Shown: positions 24,399 through 34,164 of the stretch, piece after piece
How positions within the stretch are numbered: position 1 is the first letter of the stretch
Layout of the letters: each line of letters begins with the position of its first letter
NCBI RefSeq assembly: GCF_030161475.1
Contig: NZ_BSUG01000004.1
Coordinates: forward strand, 139,975-181,646
Source: Tetragenococcus halophilus subsp. flandriensis
Lineage (GTDB): Bacteria > Bacillota > Bacilli > Lactobacillales > Enterococcaceae
Length of the DNA: 41,672 nt
Direction: 5' to 3'
Notes under the pieces: generated by a model
What the model was told of the DNA's origin: nothing
The model's database searches: none
The model's input: the letters and a program-made list of their open reading frames with translations, nothing else
Position numbers and translations under genes: made by a program

Positions 24399-25589
24399 TT
24401 GGAAAAAATCAGATGGGTTAAAAATGAAATGCCAAAAACCGATGATCCATATTTACATTTAATGGATAAAGCGAATATGGAAAAGGCACGTGCGTTTCAT
24501 AAAAGTTTCCCACAATATAATGAAACACCCTTAGCTAAATTGGATCATATGGCTCATTACTTAGGAGTAAAAAATCTTTTTGTTAAAGATGAGTCTTATC
24601 GCTTTGGTTTAAATGCTTTTAAAGTGTTAGGCGGTTCTTTTGCTATGGCCAATTTTATTGCCGAACGTACAGGAAAAGATATTTCAGAACTTGATTATGA
24701 CACATTAACATCAGATGAATTAAAAGAAGCGTTCGGGCAAGCTACTTTTTATACAGCTACAGATGGCAATCATGGCAGAGGCGTAGCTTGGGCAGCTAAT
24801 AAATTGAGACAAAAAGCAGTTGTATTAATGCCCAAAGGCTCTACGCAAACGCGCTTTAATAATATAAAAAAAGAAGGCGCTGACGTTACGATTGAAGATG
24901 TTAATTATGATGAATGTGTTAGAAAGGCCAACGCATTAGCTGAGTCAACTAAAAATGGCGTGATGGTTCAAGATACAGCATGGGAAGGTTATGAAAAAAT
25001 CCCATCCTGGATTATGCAGGGTTATGGAACGATGGCAAGTGAAGCTGATGAAAAAATGAGAGCTAGTAGTAAAAGTCCAACGCATGTTTTTATTCAAGCA
25101 GGTGTGGGAAGTTTAGCTGGGGCTGTCATCGGTTATTATGCCAACTTATATCCTGAAAATCCACCTAAAATGGTTGTTATGGAGGCTCAAGCGGCAGATT
25201 GTCTGTATCAGTCAGCTAAACAAAAAGATGGAGAAATTCGTTTTGTTGATGGTGATCTAGATACAATAATGGCTGGACTTGCTTGTGGCGAGCCCAATAC
25301 AATTTCTTTTGATATTTTAAAAAATCATGTAGATGCTTTTGTCTCTTGTCCTGACTCTGTTTCAGAAAAGGGAATGCGCATGTTAGGCGCACCTATTAAA
25401 GGTGATAGGCAAGTTGTATCTGGTGAATCAGGTGCTGTCGGAATGGGGTTAATCGCTAGCTTGATGAAAGACCCTGAATATAAGGATCTAAAAGAATATT
25501 TAGCTTTAGGTAATGATTCAGAGATCGTATTGTTTTCGACAGAAGGCGATACGGATCCTGATAATTATAAACATATTTTGTGGAGGTAG
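24399..25589 (+). CDS. ygeX: Diaminopropionate ammonia-lyase
   Basis: A 396-aa fold-type II PLP enzyme that converts 2,3-diaminopropionate to pyruvate and two ammonia. [13 protein letters not shown] places the PLP lysine at K75; [11 protein letters not shown] and QAGVGSLAG are the substrate and phosphate loops. Length equals E. coli YgeX. The TTG at 24399 is chosen because GGAG (24387-24390) lies 8 bases before it; an in-frame GTG at 24390 is the alternative. Pyruvate is the point where the purine path enters central metabolism. RidA encoded downstream could remove the 2-aminoacrylate intermediate. Confidence 0.92.
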   Translation: MEKIRWVKNEMPKTDDPYLHLMDKANMEKARAFHKSFPQYNETPLAKLDHMAHYLGVKNLFVKDESYRFGLNAFKVLGGSFAMANFIAERTGKDISELDYDTLTSDELKEAFGQATFYTATDGNHGRGVAWAANKLRQKAVVLMPKGSTQTRFNNIKKEGADVTIEDVNYDECVRKANALAESTKNGVMVQDTAWEGYEKIPSWIMQGYGTMASEADEKMRASSKSPTHVFIQAGVGSLAGAVIGYYANLYPENPPKMVVMEAQAADCLYQSAKQKDGEIRFVDGDLDTIMAGLACGEPNTISFDILKNHVDAFVSCPDSVSEKGMRMLGAPIKGDRQVVSGESGAVGMGLIASLMKDPEYKDLKEYLALGNDSEIVLFSTEGDTDPDNYKHILWR

Positions 25590-25594
25590 AAAGA

Positions 25595-26905
25595 ATGGAT
25601 TTAGAAGCAATCAAAAAACAAGCACAAGATTACGAAAAGGATATGACACAATTGCTACGTGATTTGGTCAGAATTCCTGGTGAGAGTGCTGATGAAGGAA
25701 AAAAATTACAACGTACTAAAGAAGAAATGGATAAACTCGGGTTTGATAAAGTAGAATTTGATCCGATGGGAAATTTACTAGGATATATGGGAACAGGTGA
25801 AACATTAATTGCTTTTGACGGACATATGGATACAGTTGCGATCGGGGAAAAGAAGAATTGGCAATTTGATCCATATGAAGGTTATGAAAATGATAGTGAG
25901 ATTGGTGGACGTGGAACTTCTGACCAAGAAGGTGGCGTTGTTTCTGCTATCTATGGCGCTAAAATCATGAAAGATTTAGGATTATTGAGCGATAAATATA
26001 CGGTTTTAGTCACAGCAACTGTTCAAGAAGAAGACTGTGATGGATTATGTTGGCAATATATTATTAATGAAGATAAGATTCGTCCAGAATTCGTTGTTTC
26101 TACTGAGCCAACTGATGGTGGAATTTATCGAGGACAAAGAGGTCGTATGGAAATCCGAGTTGATGTTCGGGGTGTTTCTTCACATGGTTCAGCACCAGAA
26201 CGAGGCGATAATGCAATTTATAAAATGGCAGATATTTTAAATGATGTACGCGCATTGAATAATAATGGTTGTACAGAATCAACTTCTATCTATGGTTTAG
26301 AAAAAATGTTATATCAACAATTTAATTCAGATTGGCAAGAAGCACAATTTTTAGGTCGAGGAACGATAACAGCTTCGCAAATATTTTTCTCTTCACCAAG
26401 TCGTTGTGCAGTAGCAGATGGTTGTTCCGTTTCTTTAGACCGTCGTATGACAGCTGGAGAAACATGGGAAAGTTGTTTAGAAGAAATCCGGCAATTGCCA
26501 GCTGTGCAAAAATATAGCGCAGACGTTGAAGTTTCAATGTATGACTATGATGTCCCAAGTTATACTGGCCAATCATACCCAATCGAATGTTACTTCCCGA
26601 CATGGGTTATTCCAGAAGATCATGAGGTTACAAAAGCTTTAGTCGAAACTCATGAGCAATTATACGGGGATAAGCGACAAGGCCCAGATTCACAAATTCA
26701 AATGCGCGAAGTACGTCCTGTGCTTGATAAATGGACTTTCTCAACAAATGGCGTCACTATTATGGGACGCAATGATATCCCTTGTATTGGTTATGGCCCA
26801 GGCGCAGAAGATCAAGCGCATGCGCCAAACGAAATTACCTGGAAAGAAGATCTAGTTCGTTGTGCTGCGTTTTATGCAACTTTACCGACAATTTATACGA
26901 AATAA
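25595..26905 (+). CDS. ygeY: M20-family peptidase/deacylase YgeY
   Basis: A 436-aa M20 metallohydrolase. FDGHMDTV (H77, D79), [10 protein letters not shown] (D110) and TVQEEDCDG (E145/E146) are the metal and catalytic residues; [10 protein letters not shown] belongs to the dimerisation/substrate domain; HAPNE near the C-terminus supplies the last ligand. M20 enzymes cut amide bonds, and in this cluster YgeY is thought to hydrolyse an N-acyl or ureido intermediate. ATG 25595 follows GGAGG inside the 3' end of ygeX. The substrate is not identified here. Confidence 0.9.
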   Translation: MDLEAIKKQAQDYEKDMTQLLRDLVRIPGESADEGKKLQRTKEEMDKLGFDKVEFDPMGNLLGYMGTGETLIAFDGHMDTVAIGEKKNWQFDPYEGYENDSEIGGRGTSDQEGGVVSAIYGAKIMKDLGLLSDKYTVLVTATVQEEDCDGLCWQYIINEDKIRPEFVVSTEPTDGGIYRGQRGRMEIRVDVRGVSSHGSAPERGDNAIYKMADILNDVRALNNNGCTESTSIYGLEKMLYQQFNSDWQEAQFLGRGTITASQIFFSSPSRCAVADGCSVSLDRRMTAGETWESCLEEIRQLPAVQKYSADVEVSMYDYDVPSYTGQSYPIECYFPTWVIPEDHEVTKALVETHEQLYGDKRQGPDSQIQMREVRPVLDKWTFSTNGVTIMGRNDIPCIGYGPGAEDQAHAPNEITWKEDLVRCAAFYATLPTIYTK

Positions 26906-26923
26906 GAAATGAGGAAAAAGTGA

Positions 26924-28120
26924 ATGGCAAATTTTGAAAATTTATTAGAAGAAATCAATAGTTACAATACCACAGATATGTTTGGCAATGATTTTATGCA
27001 AACTTGGCATAAATCAAAAGATGAATTAAAAGCAACCTTAAAAGTTGCAGATGCTCTAAGAAATTTACGAGAAAGAAATATTTCAACTAAAATTTTCGAT
27101 TCTGGACTAGGTGTTTCTATATTCCGTGATAATTCAACGCGGACACGTTTTTCATTTGCGAGTGCTTGTAATATGTTAGGCCTGGCAGTACAAGATTTAG
27201 ATGAAAAAAAATCACAGATTTCGCATGGTGAAACTGTTCGTGAAACAGCAACTATGATTTCTTTTATGGCGGATGTGATCGGGATTCGCGATGATATGTA
27301 TATCGGTAAAGGTGATGCTTATATGCGCGAAGTTATCGAATCCGTGAAAGAAAGTCAAGAAGACGGAATTTTAGAGCAACGTCCTAACTTAGTTGACTTA
27401 CAAGATGATACTGATCATCCGACACAAGCTTTAGCTGATTTAGATCATATCATTCATGAAGTAGGAGGTATTGAAAACTTAAAAGGCAAAAAAATCGTCA
27501 TGTCATGGGCTTATTCGCCATCTTATGGTAAACCTTTATCTGTTGCTCAGGCAATTATCGGCTTGATGACACGTTTTGGCATGGATGTGACGTTGACCCA
27601 TCCAGAAGGATACGAAGTAATGCCTGAAATCGAAGAACTAGCACAGAAAAATGCGGAGAAGTCAGGTGGTTCTTTCAAAAAGACTTACGATATGAAAGAA
27701 GCATTTACCGATGCTGATGTTATTTATTGTAAAAGTTGGGCACCTTTTAAAGCGATGGAAAAAAGAACGGAATTATACAGTGAAGGTGACTTTGATGCAA
27801 TTGATGAGTTAGAAGAAGAGCTATTAAAGCAAAACAGACAATATAAAGATTGGGCTTGTACAGAAGAAATGATGGAGCTAACAAAAGACGGCAAAGCATT
27901 ATATATGCATCCACTTCCTGCAGACATTACAGGGGTTTCTGCAGATGAAGGCGAGGTAGACGCTTCTGTATTTGACCGTTATCGTAACGAATTGTACAAA
28001 GAAGCTAGTTACAAACCTTACGTAATTGCTGCGATGATTTTCTTAAGCAAGTTCCAATTGCCTGGACAAGCTTTAAAAGATTTGGAAAAATGTGGAAAAC
28101 AACGACACTACGATGAATGA
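26924..28120 (+). CDS. ygeW: YgeW, ornithine/aspartate carbamoyltransferase homologue
   Basis: A 398-aa transcarbamoylase-family protein. The carbamoyl-phosphate loop is DNSTRTRFSF (residues 69-78; classical STRTR), DHPTQALADL is the second phosphate-site block, and MHPLPADITG the C-terminal substrate loop. YgeW proteins do not act on ornithine or aspartate as far as is known. In this cluster the enzyme may run backwards, taking a carbamoyl group from a ureido intermediate to yield carbamoyl phosphate. Carbamate kinase just downstream would then make ATP. A strong hairpin follows the gene. Confidence 0.9.
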   Translation: MANFENLLEEINSYNTTDMFGNDFMQTWHKSKDELKATLKVADALRNLRERNISTKIFDSGLGVSIFRDNSTRTRFSFASACNMLGLAVQDLDEKKSQISHGETVRETATMISFMADVIGIRDDMYIGKGDAYMREVIESVKESQEDGILEQRPNLVDLQDDTDHPTQALADLDHIIHEVGGIENLKGKKIVMSWAYSPSYGKPLSVAQAIIGLMTRFGMDVTLTHPEGYEVMPEIEELAQKNAEKSGGSFKKTYDMKEAFTDADVIYCKSWAPFKAMEKRTELYSEGDFDAIDELEEELLKQNRQYKDWACTEEMMELTKDGKALYMHPLPADITGVSADEGEVDASVFDRYRNELYKEASYKPYVIAAMIFLSKFQLPGQALKDLEKCGKQRHYDE

Positions 28121-28131
28121 TTAGCAAAAGT

Positions 28132-28188
28132 AGAGAAGTTTTAAGGAAATGAAAAAGATTTCTTTACTTAAAACTTCTCTTTCTTTTT
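28132..28188 (+). terminator. Terminator between ygeW and carbamate kinase
   Basis: A perfect 14-bp outer stem (AGAGAAGTTTTAAG 28132-28145 with CTTAAAACTTCTCT 28167-28180) plus an inner GAAAT/ATTTC stem, then TTCTTTTTT. It should end most transcripts from ssnA, or set a lower level for the downstream genes. Confidence 0.85.
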
Positions 28189-28230
28189 TGAAATGAAATA
28201 ATAAAAAGTTATTGATTCAGGAGGAAAATG

Positions 28231-29169
28231 ATGACAAAAGTTGTAGTAGCTTTAGGCGGCAACGCCTTAGGAAATAACTTGAAAGAACAGATGGAAGCTG
28301 TGAAAAAAACAGCGGTTAATGTAGTGGACCTTATTGAAGAAGGCTATGAAGTAGTATTAGCTCATGGTAATGGACCACAAGCAGGTATGATTAAACTAGC
28401 AATGGATGAAATGACGGCCAAAGATCCTAAAAAGTATCCTCCAGTATCTTTATCCGTTAGCGTGGCAATGAGCCAAACTTATATCGGTTATGACTTACAG
28501 AATGCCTTAAGAGAAGAGATGCTTTCTCGCAAGTTGGAAAAACCGGTTGTTACGATCGCAACTCAAGTTGAAGTGGATCCTAATGACCCTGCTTTTGACA
28601 AACCAACAAAACCAATTGGTCGTTTTATGGCTAAAGAAGAAGCAATGCAAGCTGCTATGGAAAAAGATATTGTAGTAGCAGAGGATGCGGGTCGAGGTTA
28701 TCGGCAAGTCGTCGCTTCTCCAAAACCCAAAGAGATCATAGAAATTGAAACAATCAATAATTTAATCAGTGCCAATGAACTAGTGATTACTTGCGGTGGT
28801 GGGGGAATTCCAGTTATAAAGGGAGAAAATAATCATTTGCAAGGAGTTCCAGCAGTTATTGATAAAGATTTTTGTAGCGCTTTGTTAGCTGAAACGATCA
28901 ATGCAGACTTTTTAATAATTTTAACAGCAGTTGAACAAGTTGCTTTAAATTTTGGTACCCCAGAACAAAAAAATCTAGCAAAAGTTTCTCCATATGAGCT
29001 ACAAAAATATATTAACCAAGGTCATTTTGCACCTGGTTCTATGTTGCCAAAAGTTGAAGCGGCAATGAACTTTGTCAAACAAACAGACAAAAAAGCTTTG
29101 ATCACTTCTTTAGAAAAAGCAAAAGAAGGATTAGCTGGTAAAACAGGTACGCTAATTACAAGTAATTAA
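28231..29169 (+). CDS. arcC: Carbamate kinase
   Basis: A 312-aa amino-acid-kinase-fold enzyme that makes ATP from carbamoyl phosphate and ADP. VVVALGGNALG at the N-terminus, AHGNGPQAG, RGYRQVVASPKP and TCGGGGIPV are the family blocks. Two ATG codons are adjacent; the second (28231) has the better distance from AGGAGG (28219-28224). In E. coli the cluster copy is called yqeA. It would be the energy-saving step of purine breakdown. No arginine deiminase genes are near, so an arginine-pathway role is unlikely. Confidence 0.93.
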   Translation: MTKVVVALGGNALGNNLKEQMEAVKKTAVNVVDLIEEGYEVVLAHGNGPQAGMIKLAMDEMTAKDPKKYPPVSLSVSVAMSQTYIGYDLQNALREEMLSRKLEKPVVTIATQVEVDPNDPAFDKPTKPIGRFMAKEEAMQAAMEKDIVVAEDAGRGYRQVVASPKPKEIIEIETINNLISANELVITCGGGGIPVIKGENNHLQGVPAVIDKDFCSALLAETINADFLIILTAVEQVALNFGTPEQKNLAKVSPYELQKYINQGHFAPGSMLPKVEAAMNFVKQTDKKALITSLEKAKEGLAGKTGTLITSN

Positions 29170-29185
29170 GAAAGAAGGTAAGAAA

Positions 29186-29563
29186 TTGACAAAAAATATG
29201 ATTAATACAAAGCAAGCACCTGCAGCTGTAGGACCGTATTCGCATGCTGTTTTAGTAGGAAATCAAGCCTTTATATCAGGGCAATTAGGTTTAGATCCTA
29301 CATCAGGAAAATTACAAGCAAGTGTAACCATGCAGGCAAAACAAGCCTTTGATAACTTAAAAGAAATATTGTTAGAGATGGATTTAAGTTTTTCAGATAT
29401 CGTAAAGACAACTGTTTTTTTAACAGATATGACAGATTTTGCAGCAGTGAATGAAGTTTATGCAGATTATTTCGGTGAATGGAAACCAGCTCGTTCTTGC
29501 TTTGTTGTAAAGGAATTACCATTGGGCGGTTCTTTTGAAATCGAAGCCATTGCTATGAAGTGA
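29186..29563 (+). CDS. ridA: RidA-family enamine/imine deaminase
   Basis: A 125-aa RidA/YjgF/YER057c protein that hydrolyses enamines such as 2-aminoacrylate to pyruvate-type keto acids and ammonia. GPYSHAV, FISGQLGLDP and PARSCFVV (with the active-site Arg R103) are present. TTG start at 29186 follows GAAGGTAAG; an ATG at 29198 is possible but would trim the N-terminus. Its position four genes after ygeX suggests clearing the enamine released by that lyase. Confidence 0.9.
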   Translation: MTKNMINTKQAPAAVGPYSHAVLVGNQAFISGQLGLDPTSGKLQASVTMQAKQAFDNLKEILLEMDLSFSDIVKTTVFLTDMTDFAAVNEVYADYFGEWKPARSCFVVKELPLGGSFEIEAIAMK

Positions 29564-29597
29564 TAGGGTTGTCTACCCGCTTGAAAGGAGAAGACAA

Positions 29598-30926
29598 ATG
29601 GAGTCGAAAAAAGAATTAAACGCTCTTTATAAATATGATGCTAAACCTCAATTTAGTGAAATCCTATCTTTAGGTTTACAACATGTAGTTGCGGCGATTG
29701 TGGGTATTGTGACCCCTGGGTTAATGATTGCAGAAGCAACTAATTTGAACGAGGCCAATACTACTTTAATTTTACAAACGTCCTTAGTTTTTGCAGGGAT
29801 TACTACCTTGATCCAGCTCTTTCCGATTTTTGGCCGTTTTGGTGCTCGTTTACCTGTTATGATGGGTGCTAGTTTTGCTTATGTGCCTATTCTACTTGCA
29901 ATTGGGGCTGAGTTTGGTATAGGCGCAATCTTTGGCGCGCAGTTAATCGGTGGTTTGACAGTTATCTTCGTTGGTCTGACGATTAAGAAAATTCGTTTTA
30001 TTTTTCCACCGATTGTAACTGGTACAGTCATTTTAAGTATCGGTTTTTCCTTATTTCCAGTAGCTGTTAAATATATGGCAGGAGGAGCCGGAAATGAAGG
30101 CTATGGATCTTGGCAAAGTTGGTTAGTAGCCATTATAACTTTTGTCATTGTTTTTTACTTAAATAATTTTGGTAGAGGTTTTTTAAAGTTATCTTCGATG
30201 TTAGTAGGAATGATTATTGGTTATATTGTTTCATTATTTTTGGGAATGGTTGATTTTGTTCCTATAGCAAATGCCGGGGTTGTACAAAGTATTTTGCCGC
30301 TTCATTTTGGTTTAGAGTTTAAGGCTGTGCCGATCGCGACATTAGTTGTGATGTATCTAGTAGACTCAGTACAAACAATTGGTCAATTTAGTGCTACAAC
30401 TTTTGGTGCGATGGATCGTCAGCCTACGGATAAAGAAATTTCTGGCGCGATTATGGGCAGTGGTCTGGCTAACTTTTTAGGAAGTCTCTTTGGTTCAGTC
30501 CCTTGTGCAACATTTGGACAAAATGTAGGCTTAGTTGTTTCAACTAAAGCAATCAATAAATATATTTTTACTTTTGCCTCGGGTGTTTTGTTAATTGCAG
30601 GTTTTTTACCTAAAATTGCCGCCATTTTAACAACCATACCGCAATCAGTTATCGGTGGTGCTACGATTTCTGTTTTTGCTACGATTGCAATGACAGGATT
30701 ACGCACGGTAGCAAATGAAGGATTGACACCGAAAAATACCACAGTGGTTGGAACTTCTTTAGCGTTTGGCATCGGGATCGCTCTATCAGAAGGATCGCTT
30801 GCTGGTTTTCCTGCATGGGTGACTACAATTTTTGGCAACTCTGAAGTCATTTTAACAGCAATTATTGCAGTAATCTTAAATCTCATTTTAAATAAACCAA
30901 AACCAGAAAAAAGTCTACAAGAGTAA
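29598..30926 (+). CDS. NCS2-family purine (xanthine/urate) permease
   Basis: A 442-aa membrane transporter of the nucleobase:cation symporter-2 family with about 12-14 hydrophobic segments. LGLQHVVAAIVGIVTPGL contains the family's QH motif in the first segment. MMGASFAYVPILLAIG, DSVQTIGQFSATTFG and GSVPCATFGQNVGL carry the conserved substrate-site and signature residues. Gene context points to xanthine or urate as substrate. AAAGGAG precedes the ATG at 29598. Confidence 0.92.
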   Translation: MESKKELNALYKYDAKPQFSEILSLGLQHVVAAIVGIVTPGLMIAEATNLNEANTTLILQTSLVFAGITTLIQLFPIFGRFGARLPVMMGASFAYVPILLAIGAEFGIGAIFGAQLIGGLTVIFVGLTIKKIRFIFPPIVTGTVILSIGFSLFPVAVKYMAGGAGNEGYGSWQSWLVAIITFVIVFYLNNFGRGFLKLSSMLVGMIIGYIVSLFLGMVDFVPIANAGVVQSILPLHFGLEFKAVPIATLVVMYLVDSVQTIGQFSATTFGAMDRQPTDKEISGAIMGSGLANFLGSLFGSVPCATFGQNVGLVVSTKAINKYIFTFASGVLLIAGFLPKIAAILTTIPQSVIGGATISVFATIAMTGLRTVANEGLTPKNTTVVGTSLAFGIGIALSEGSLAGFPAWVTTIFGNSEVILTAIIAVILNLILNKPKPEKSLQE

Positions 30927-30998
30927 ATCTGTAAAAATAATCAAAAGATCGTTTTTACTGGAAAGCCGTTATCTATTGTGTATTAGTGGAGGTTTTTT

Positions 30999-31358
30999 AT
31001 GGCAAAGCAAAATGATCTATCTTATAAAATGACTTTACGATTGAAAAAAGGTGAAATTTTTTTTGGTCCTGGTGTTTTAGACGTTTTAAATTTAGTGAAT
31101 AAGAATGGTTCATTGAGTCAGGCGGCTAAAGAAATGGGAATGTCATATAATAAAGCTTGGCGTATTGTTCAAAAGGCAGAAAGATTATGGGGAAAAAAGT
31201 TGATTGTATCAAAAATCGGTGGTCTCCAAGGAGGAGGTTCTCAGCTGACGCAAGAAGGAAAGAAACTTGTCAAAAAATATGAAAGTTTTGAAAAAGAAGC
31301 TAATCAAAAAGTTAAACAACTTTTTAATGAAATTTTTTTAACAGAAAAGAAGCAGTAA
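30999..31358 (+). CDS. ModE-like winged-helix DNA-binding protein
   Basis: A 119-aa protein equal to the N-terminal DNA-binding domain of ModE, with no molybdate-binding domain. LVNKNGSLSQAAKEMGMSY (residues about 30-48) and NKAWRIVQKAE are the helix-turn-helix. GGGSQLTQEGKKLVKKYESFE is the typical wing-to-helix junction. GGAGG precedes the ATG at 30999. Located directly before xdh, it may adjust hydroxylase expression to cofactor or purine status. Without a ligand domain, how it senses molybdenum, if at all, is open. Confidence 0.85.
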   Translation: MAKQNDLSYKMTLRLKKGEIFFGPGVLDVLNLVNKNGSLSQAAKEMGMSYNKAWRIVQKAERLWGKKLIVSKIGGLQGGGSQLTQEGKKLVKKYESFEKEANQKVKQLFNEIFLTEKKQ

Positions 31359-31477
31359 AAGCAGTAAACAACATTTAAATTAAATAATTTAGTTAAGTAA
31401 TACACAAGGAAAGTAATAAAAACAAGGTACTTATTTTGACTTATATCATTACAATCATATTTTTCAATAAAGCAGAG

Positions 31478-31521
31478 AAAATATTTTTATTTTACAAAAA
31501 TATTTTTTTATATGGTATAAT
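31478..31521 (+). promoter_or_regulatory. xdh promoter with A+T-rich direct repeats
   Basis: -10 TATAAT (31516-31521) with TGG extension; weak -35 TTTACA (31491-31496) at 19 bases. Two copies of AAAATATTTTT, each nearly palindromic, lie about 19 bases apart around the -35, possible sites for the ModE-like protein. Confidence 0.5.
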
Positions 31522-31557
31522 GTGAAAAAGATCATTTAAATTAAGGGTGTGTTAAAA

Positions 31558-34137
31558 GTGTATTCGTTTATAGTGAATGGGGAAACGGTCAGCTGTGAAC
31601 AAGATAAAAATCTGATGCATTTCCTACGTGACGAAATGCGACTTACTGGGACAAAAAACGGTTGTGACAGTGGTTCTTGTGGCGCTTGTACTGTACTCAT
31701 TGATGGAAAGGCTTCCAAAAGTTGTCTGTTTAATTTATCAAAAGTAGAAAATAAAGAAGTTACTACGATCGAAGGGATATCATCACGACAAAAAGATGTA
31801 TTTAGTTATGCATTTGCTAAAACAGGAGCAGTTCAGTGTGGATATTGTATTCCGGGGATGGTAATTTCTGCGGTCGGATTATTAAATAAAAAACCTGAAC
31901 CTTCTGAAAAAGACATTCGTAAAGGGATACGGGGGAACATCTGTCGTTGTACCGGCTATATTAAAATTATCGAAGCGATCCAACTGGCAGGGCAAATGTT
32001 GCAAAAAGATACGGCAATCCCTGACGATAATTCCAATGGACATTTAGGTACGGACTTCCATCGTTTAGATGCTGCTGAAAAAACACTAGGTACAGGAACT
32101 TATGTTGATGATATCGACTTACCTGATTTGTTACATGCTTCAGCGGTACGAAGCGCGTATCCACGTGCAAAAGTATTAAAAATTGATGCAACAAAAGCAA
32201 AAGAGCATCCGGATTGTGTCGCAGTTTTCACTGCAAATGATGTACCAGGAAATAATAAAATTGGACATTTAGAATTTATTTCAGATTGGGATGTCATGAT
32301 ACCTGAAGGGGAGATTACCAGATATGTAGGGGATGCGATAGCTTTAGTTGTTGCAAAAAATAAAGATAGTTTGGATCAGATCAAAGAACAAGTTGATATT
32401 ACTTACGAAGAACTTCAGCCGGTATTGAGTGCAGAAGCAGGTCTAGCCGAAGACGCACCTGATATTCATCCTAAAGGAAATACATTATCTTATGAACACT
32501 TAATTAGGGGAGAAGCAGATGCGGGATTGGCAAATTCAAAATATGTTGTTTCACAACATTACTCTGTTCCTATTAATGAACATGCATTTATGGAACCTGA
32601 ATGCGCGATTGGCCAGCCTGAAGCTGATGGCGTCCTTTTATGGACTGCAGGGCAAGGAATCTATGATGAGCAAAGAGAATGTGCACGTATGCTTGGTTTA
32701 GATCCAGAAAAAGTGCACGTCCAAGCCAAACTTATCGGCGGTGGCTTTGGTGGTAAAGAAGATATGAGTGTTCAGCATCATGCTGCACTAGCGGCGTACT
32801 TGCTACAACAACCAGTTAAAGTATTATTGACGCGTGATGAAAGTTTGATGGTTCATCCTAAACGACACGGGATGGAAATGGACTTTACAACTGGCTGTGA
32901 TGAAGAGGGGAATTTGACTGCTATGAAAGCAGTTATAAAAGCAGATACAGGTGCTTATGCATCGCTGGGCGGCCCTGTGTTGCAGCGTGCTTGTACACAC
33001 GCTGCTGGACCTTATAAATACAAAAATATTGATATTGAAGGTTTTGCTGTTTATACAAATAATCCACCAGCTGGGGCCTTCCGTGGTTTTGGTGTATCTC
33101 AAAGCGCTTTTGCGATCGAAAGTAATATTAATCTATTGGCAGACAAAGTTGGCATTTCCCCTTGGGAGATTCGTTACAAGAATGCGGTCGCAGCTGGGGA
33201 TGTTTTACCAAACGGTCAATTAGTTTCTTCAAATTGTGCTTTGAAGGAGAGCCTATTAAAAGTAAAAGAAACATATGAACAAGCTGAGCATGCTGGTATT
33301 TCCTGCTTTTTCAAAAATAGTGGTATTGGTGTAGGTTTACCTGATACAGGCCGTTGTATTGTTTCTGTCGAAGATGGAAAAGTTCACATACGGACAAGTG
33401 CAGCTGATATAGGACAAGGAATCGCAACTGTAGCGGCACAAGTAGCACTGGAAGCTTTAAACTTATCACCGGATCTTATTGTTGTGGAAGGTCCAGATAC
33501 GCGTAGAACGCCGGATTCAGAAACGACAACTGCTTCTCGTCAATCGTTATTTACGGGTGAAGCAGTTCGCCGGGCTGCTCAAAAATTACGTATTGATTTA
33601 GACATGGGCTACTCACTTAGTGATTTAGAAGGACAAGAGTATTATGATGAGTTTTCGGCTAAAACAGATGCGTTGCATTCAGATAAGAAAAATCCAGTAA
33701 GTCATGCAGGGTATGGCTATTGTTCAGAAGTTGTTGAATTAGATGAAAAAGGAAAGATAGCAAATATTGTTGCTGCTTACGATATAGGGCAAGTTGTTAA
33801 TCCACGAGCAGCGGAAGGGCAGATTGAAGGCGGCGTCGTGATGGGAATGGGCTATGCTTTAACAGAACAATTTTTAATGGAAGATGGCTATGTTAAAGCT
33901 CGTTATACTAATTTGGGCTTGCTGGATGCATCGAAGGTTCCACCAATTAAAACAACTTTTGTCAAAGCGCCAGGTCTACATGAGGGCTTAGCTTATGGTA
34001 TCAAAGGTGTAGGAGAACTTGCTACAATCCCAACGGCACCCGCGATTTCAGGAGCATATTATGCTTTTGATGGCAATCTTCGCCCGACTTTGCCTATTGA
34101 AGATACACCTTATCAAAAGAAAAAACGAAAAAAATAG
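31558..34137 (+). CDS. xdh: Selenium-dependent xanthine dehydrogenase/molybdenum hydroxylase
   Basis: An 859-aa fusion of a 2x[2Fe-2S] domain and a molybdopterin domain. N-terminal Cys C36, C41, C44, C56 bind the plant-type cluster; C94, C97, C129, C131 the second. The Mo part shows GGGFGGKED (394-402), AFRGFG (507-512) and the catalytic Glu E820 in GVGEL. There is no FAD domain and no separate FAD-subunit gene nearby. GTG 31558 is chosen because AAGGG (31544-31547) is too close to GTG 31549. Relatives in E. faecalis are selenium-dependent by a labile cofactor, not selenocysteine. It should hydroxylate a purine such as hypoxanthine or xanthine, or run in reverse on urate. Confidence 0.92.
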   Translation: MYSFIVNGETVSCEQDKNLMHFLRDEMRLTGTKNGCDSGSCGACTVLIDGKASKSCLFNLSKVENKEVTTIEGISSRQKDVFSYAFAKTGAVQCGYCIPGMVISAVGLLNKKPEPSEKDIRKGIRGNICRCTGYIKIIEAIQLAGQMLQKDTAIPDDNSNGHLGTDFHRLDAAEKTLGTGTYVDDIDLPDLLHASAVRSAYPRAKVLKIDATKAKEHPDCVAVFTANDVPGNNKIGHLEFISDWDVMIPEGEITRYVGDAIALVVAKNKDSLDQIKEQVDITYEELQPVLSAEAGLAEDAPDIHPKGNTLSYEHLIRGEADAGLANSKYVVSQHYSVPINEHAFMEPECAIGQPEADGVLLWTAGQGIYDEQRECARMLGLDPEKVHVQAKLIGGGFGGKEDMSVQHHAALAAYLLQQPVKVLLTRDESLMVHPKRHGMEMDFTTGCDEEGNLTAMKAVIKADTGAYASLGGPVLQRACTHAAGPYKYKNIDIEGFAVYTNNPPAGAFRGFGVSQSAFAIESNINLLADKVGISPWEIRYKNAVAAGDVLPNGQLVSSNCALKESLLKVKETYEQAEHAGISCFFKNSGIGVGLPDTGRCIVSVEDGKVHIRTSAADIGQGIATVAAQVALEALNLSPDLIVVEGPDTRRTPDSETTTASRQSLFTGEAVRRAAQKLRIDLDMGYSLSDLEGQEYYDEFSAKTDALHSDKKNPVSHAGYGYCSEVVELDEKGKIANIVAAYDIGQVVNPRAAEGQIEGGVVMGMGYALTEQFLMEDGYVKARYTNLGLLDASKVPPIKTTFVKAPGLHEGLAYGIKGVGELATIPTAPAISGAYYAFDGNLRPTLPIEDTPYQKKKRKK

Positions 34138-34164
34138 TTAGGAAATGTGCAAAGAGGTGTTTGC

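Noticed and set aside
30419-30886. 155-aa minus-strand open frame within the purine permease gene
   Set aside because: Antisense to a complete transporter, with no ribosome site or family features; a shadow of the coding strand.
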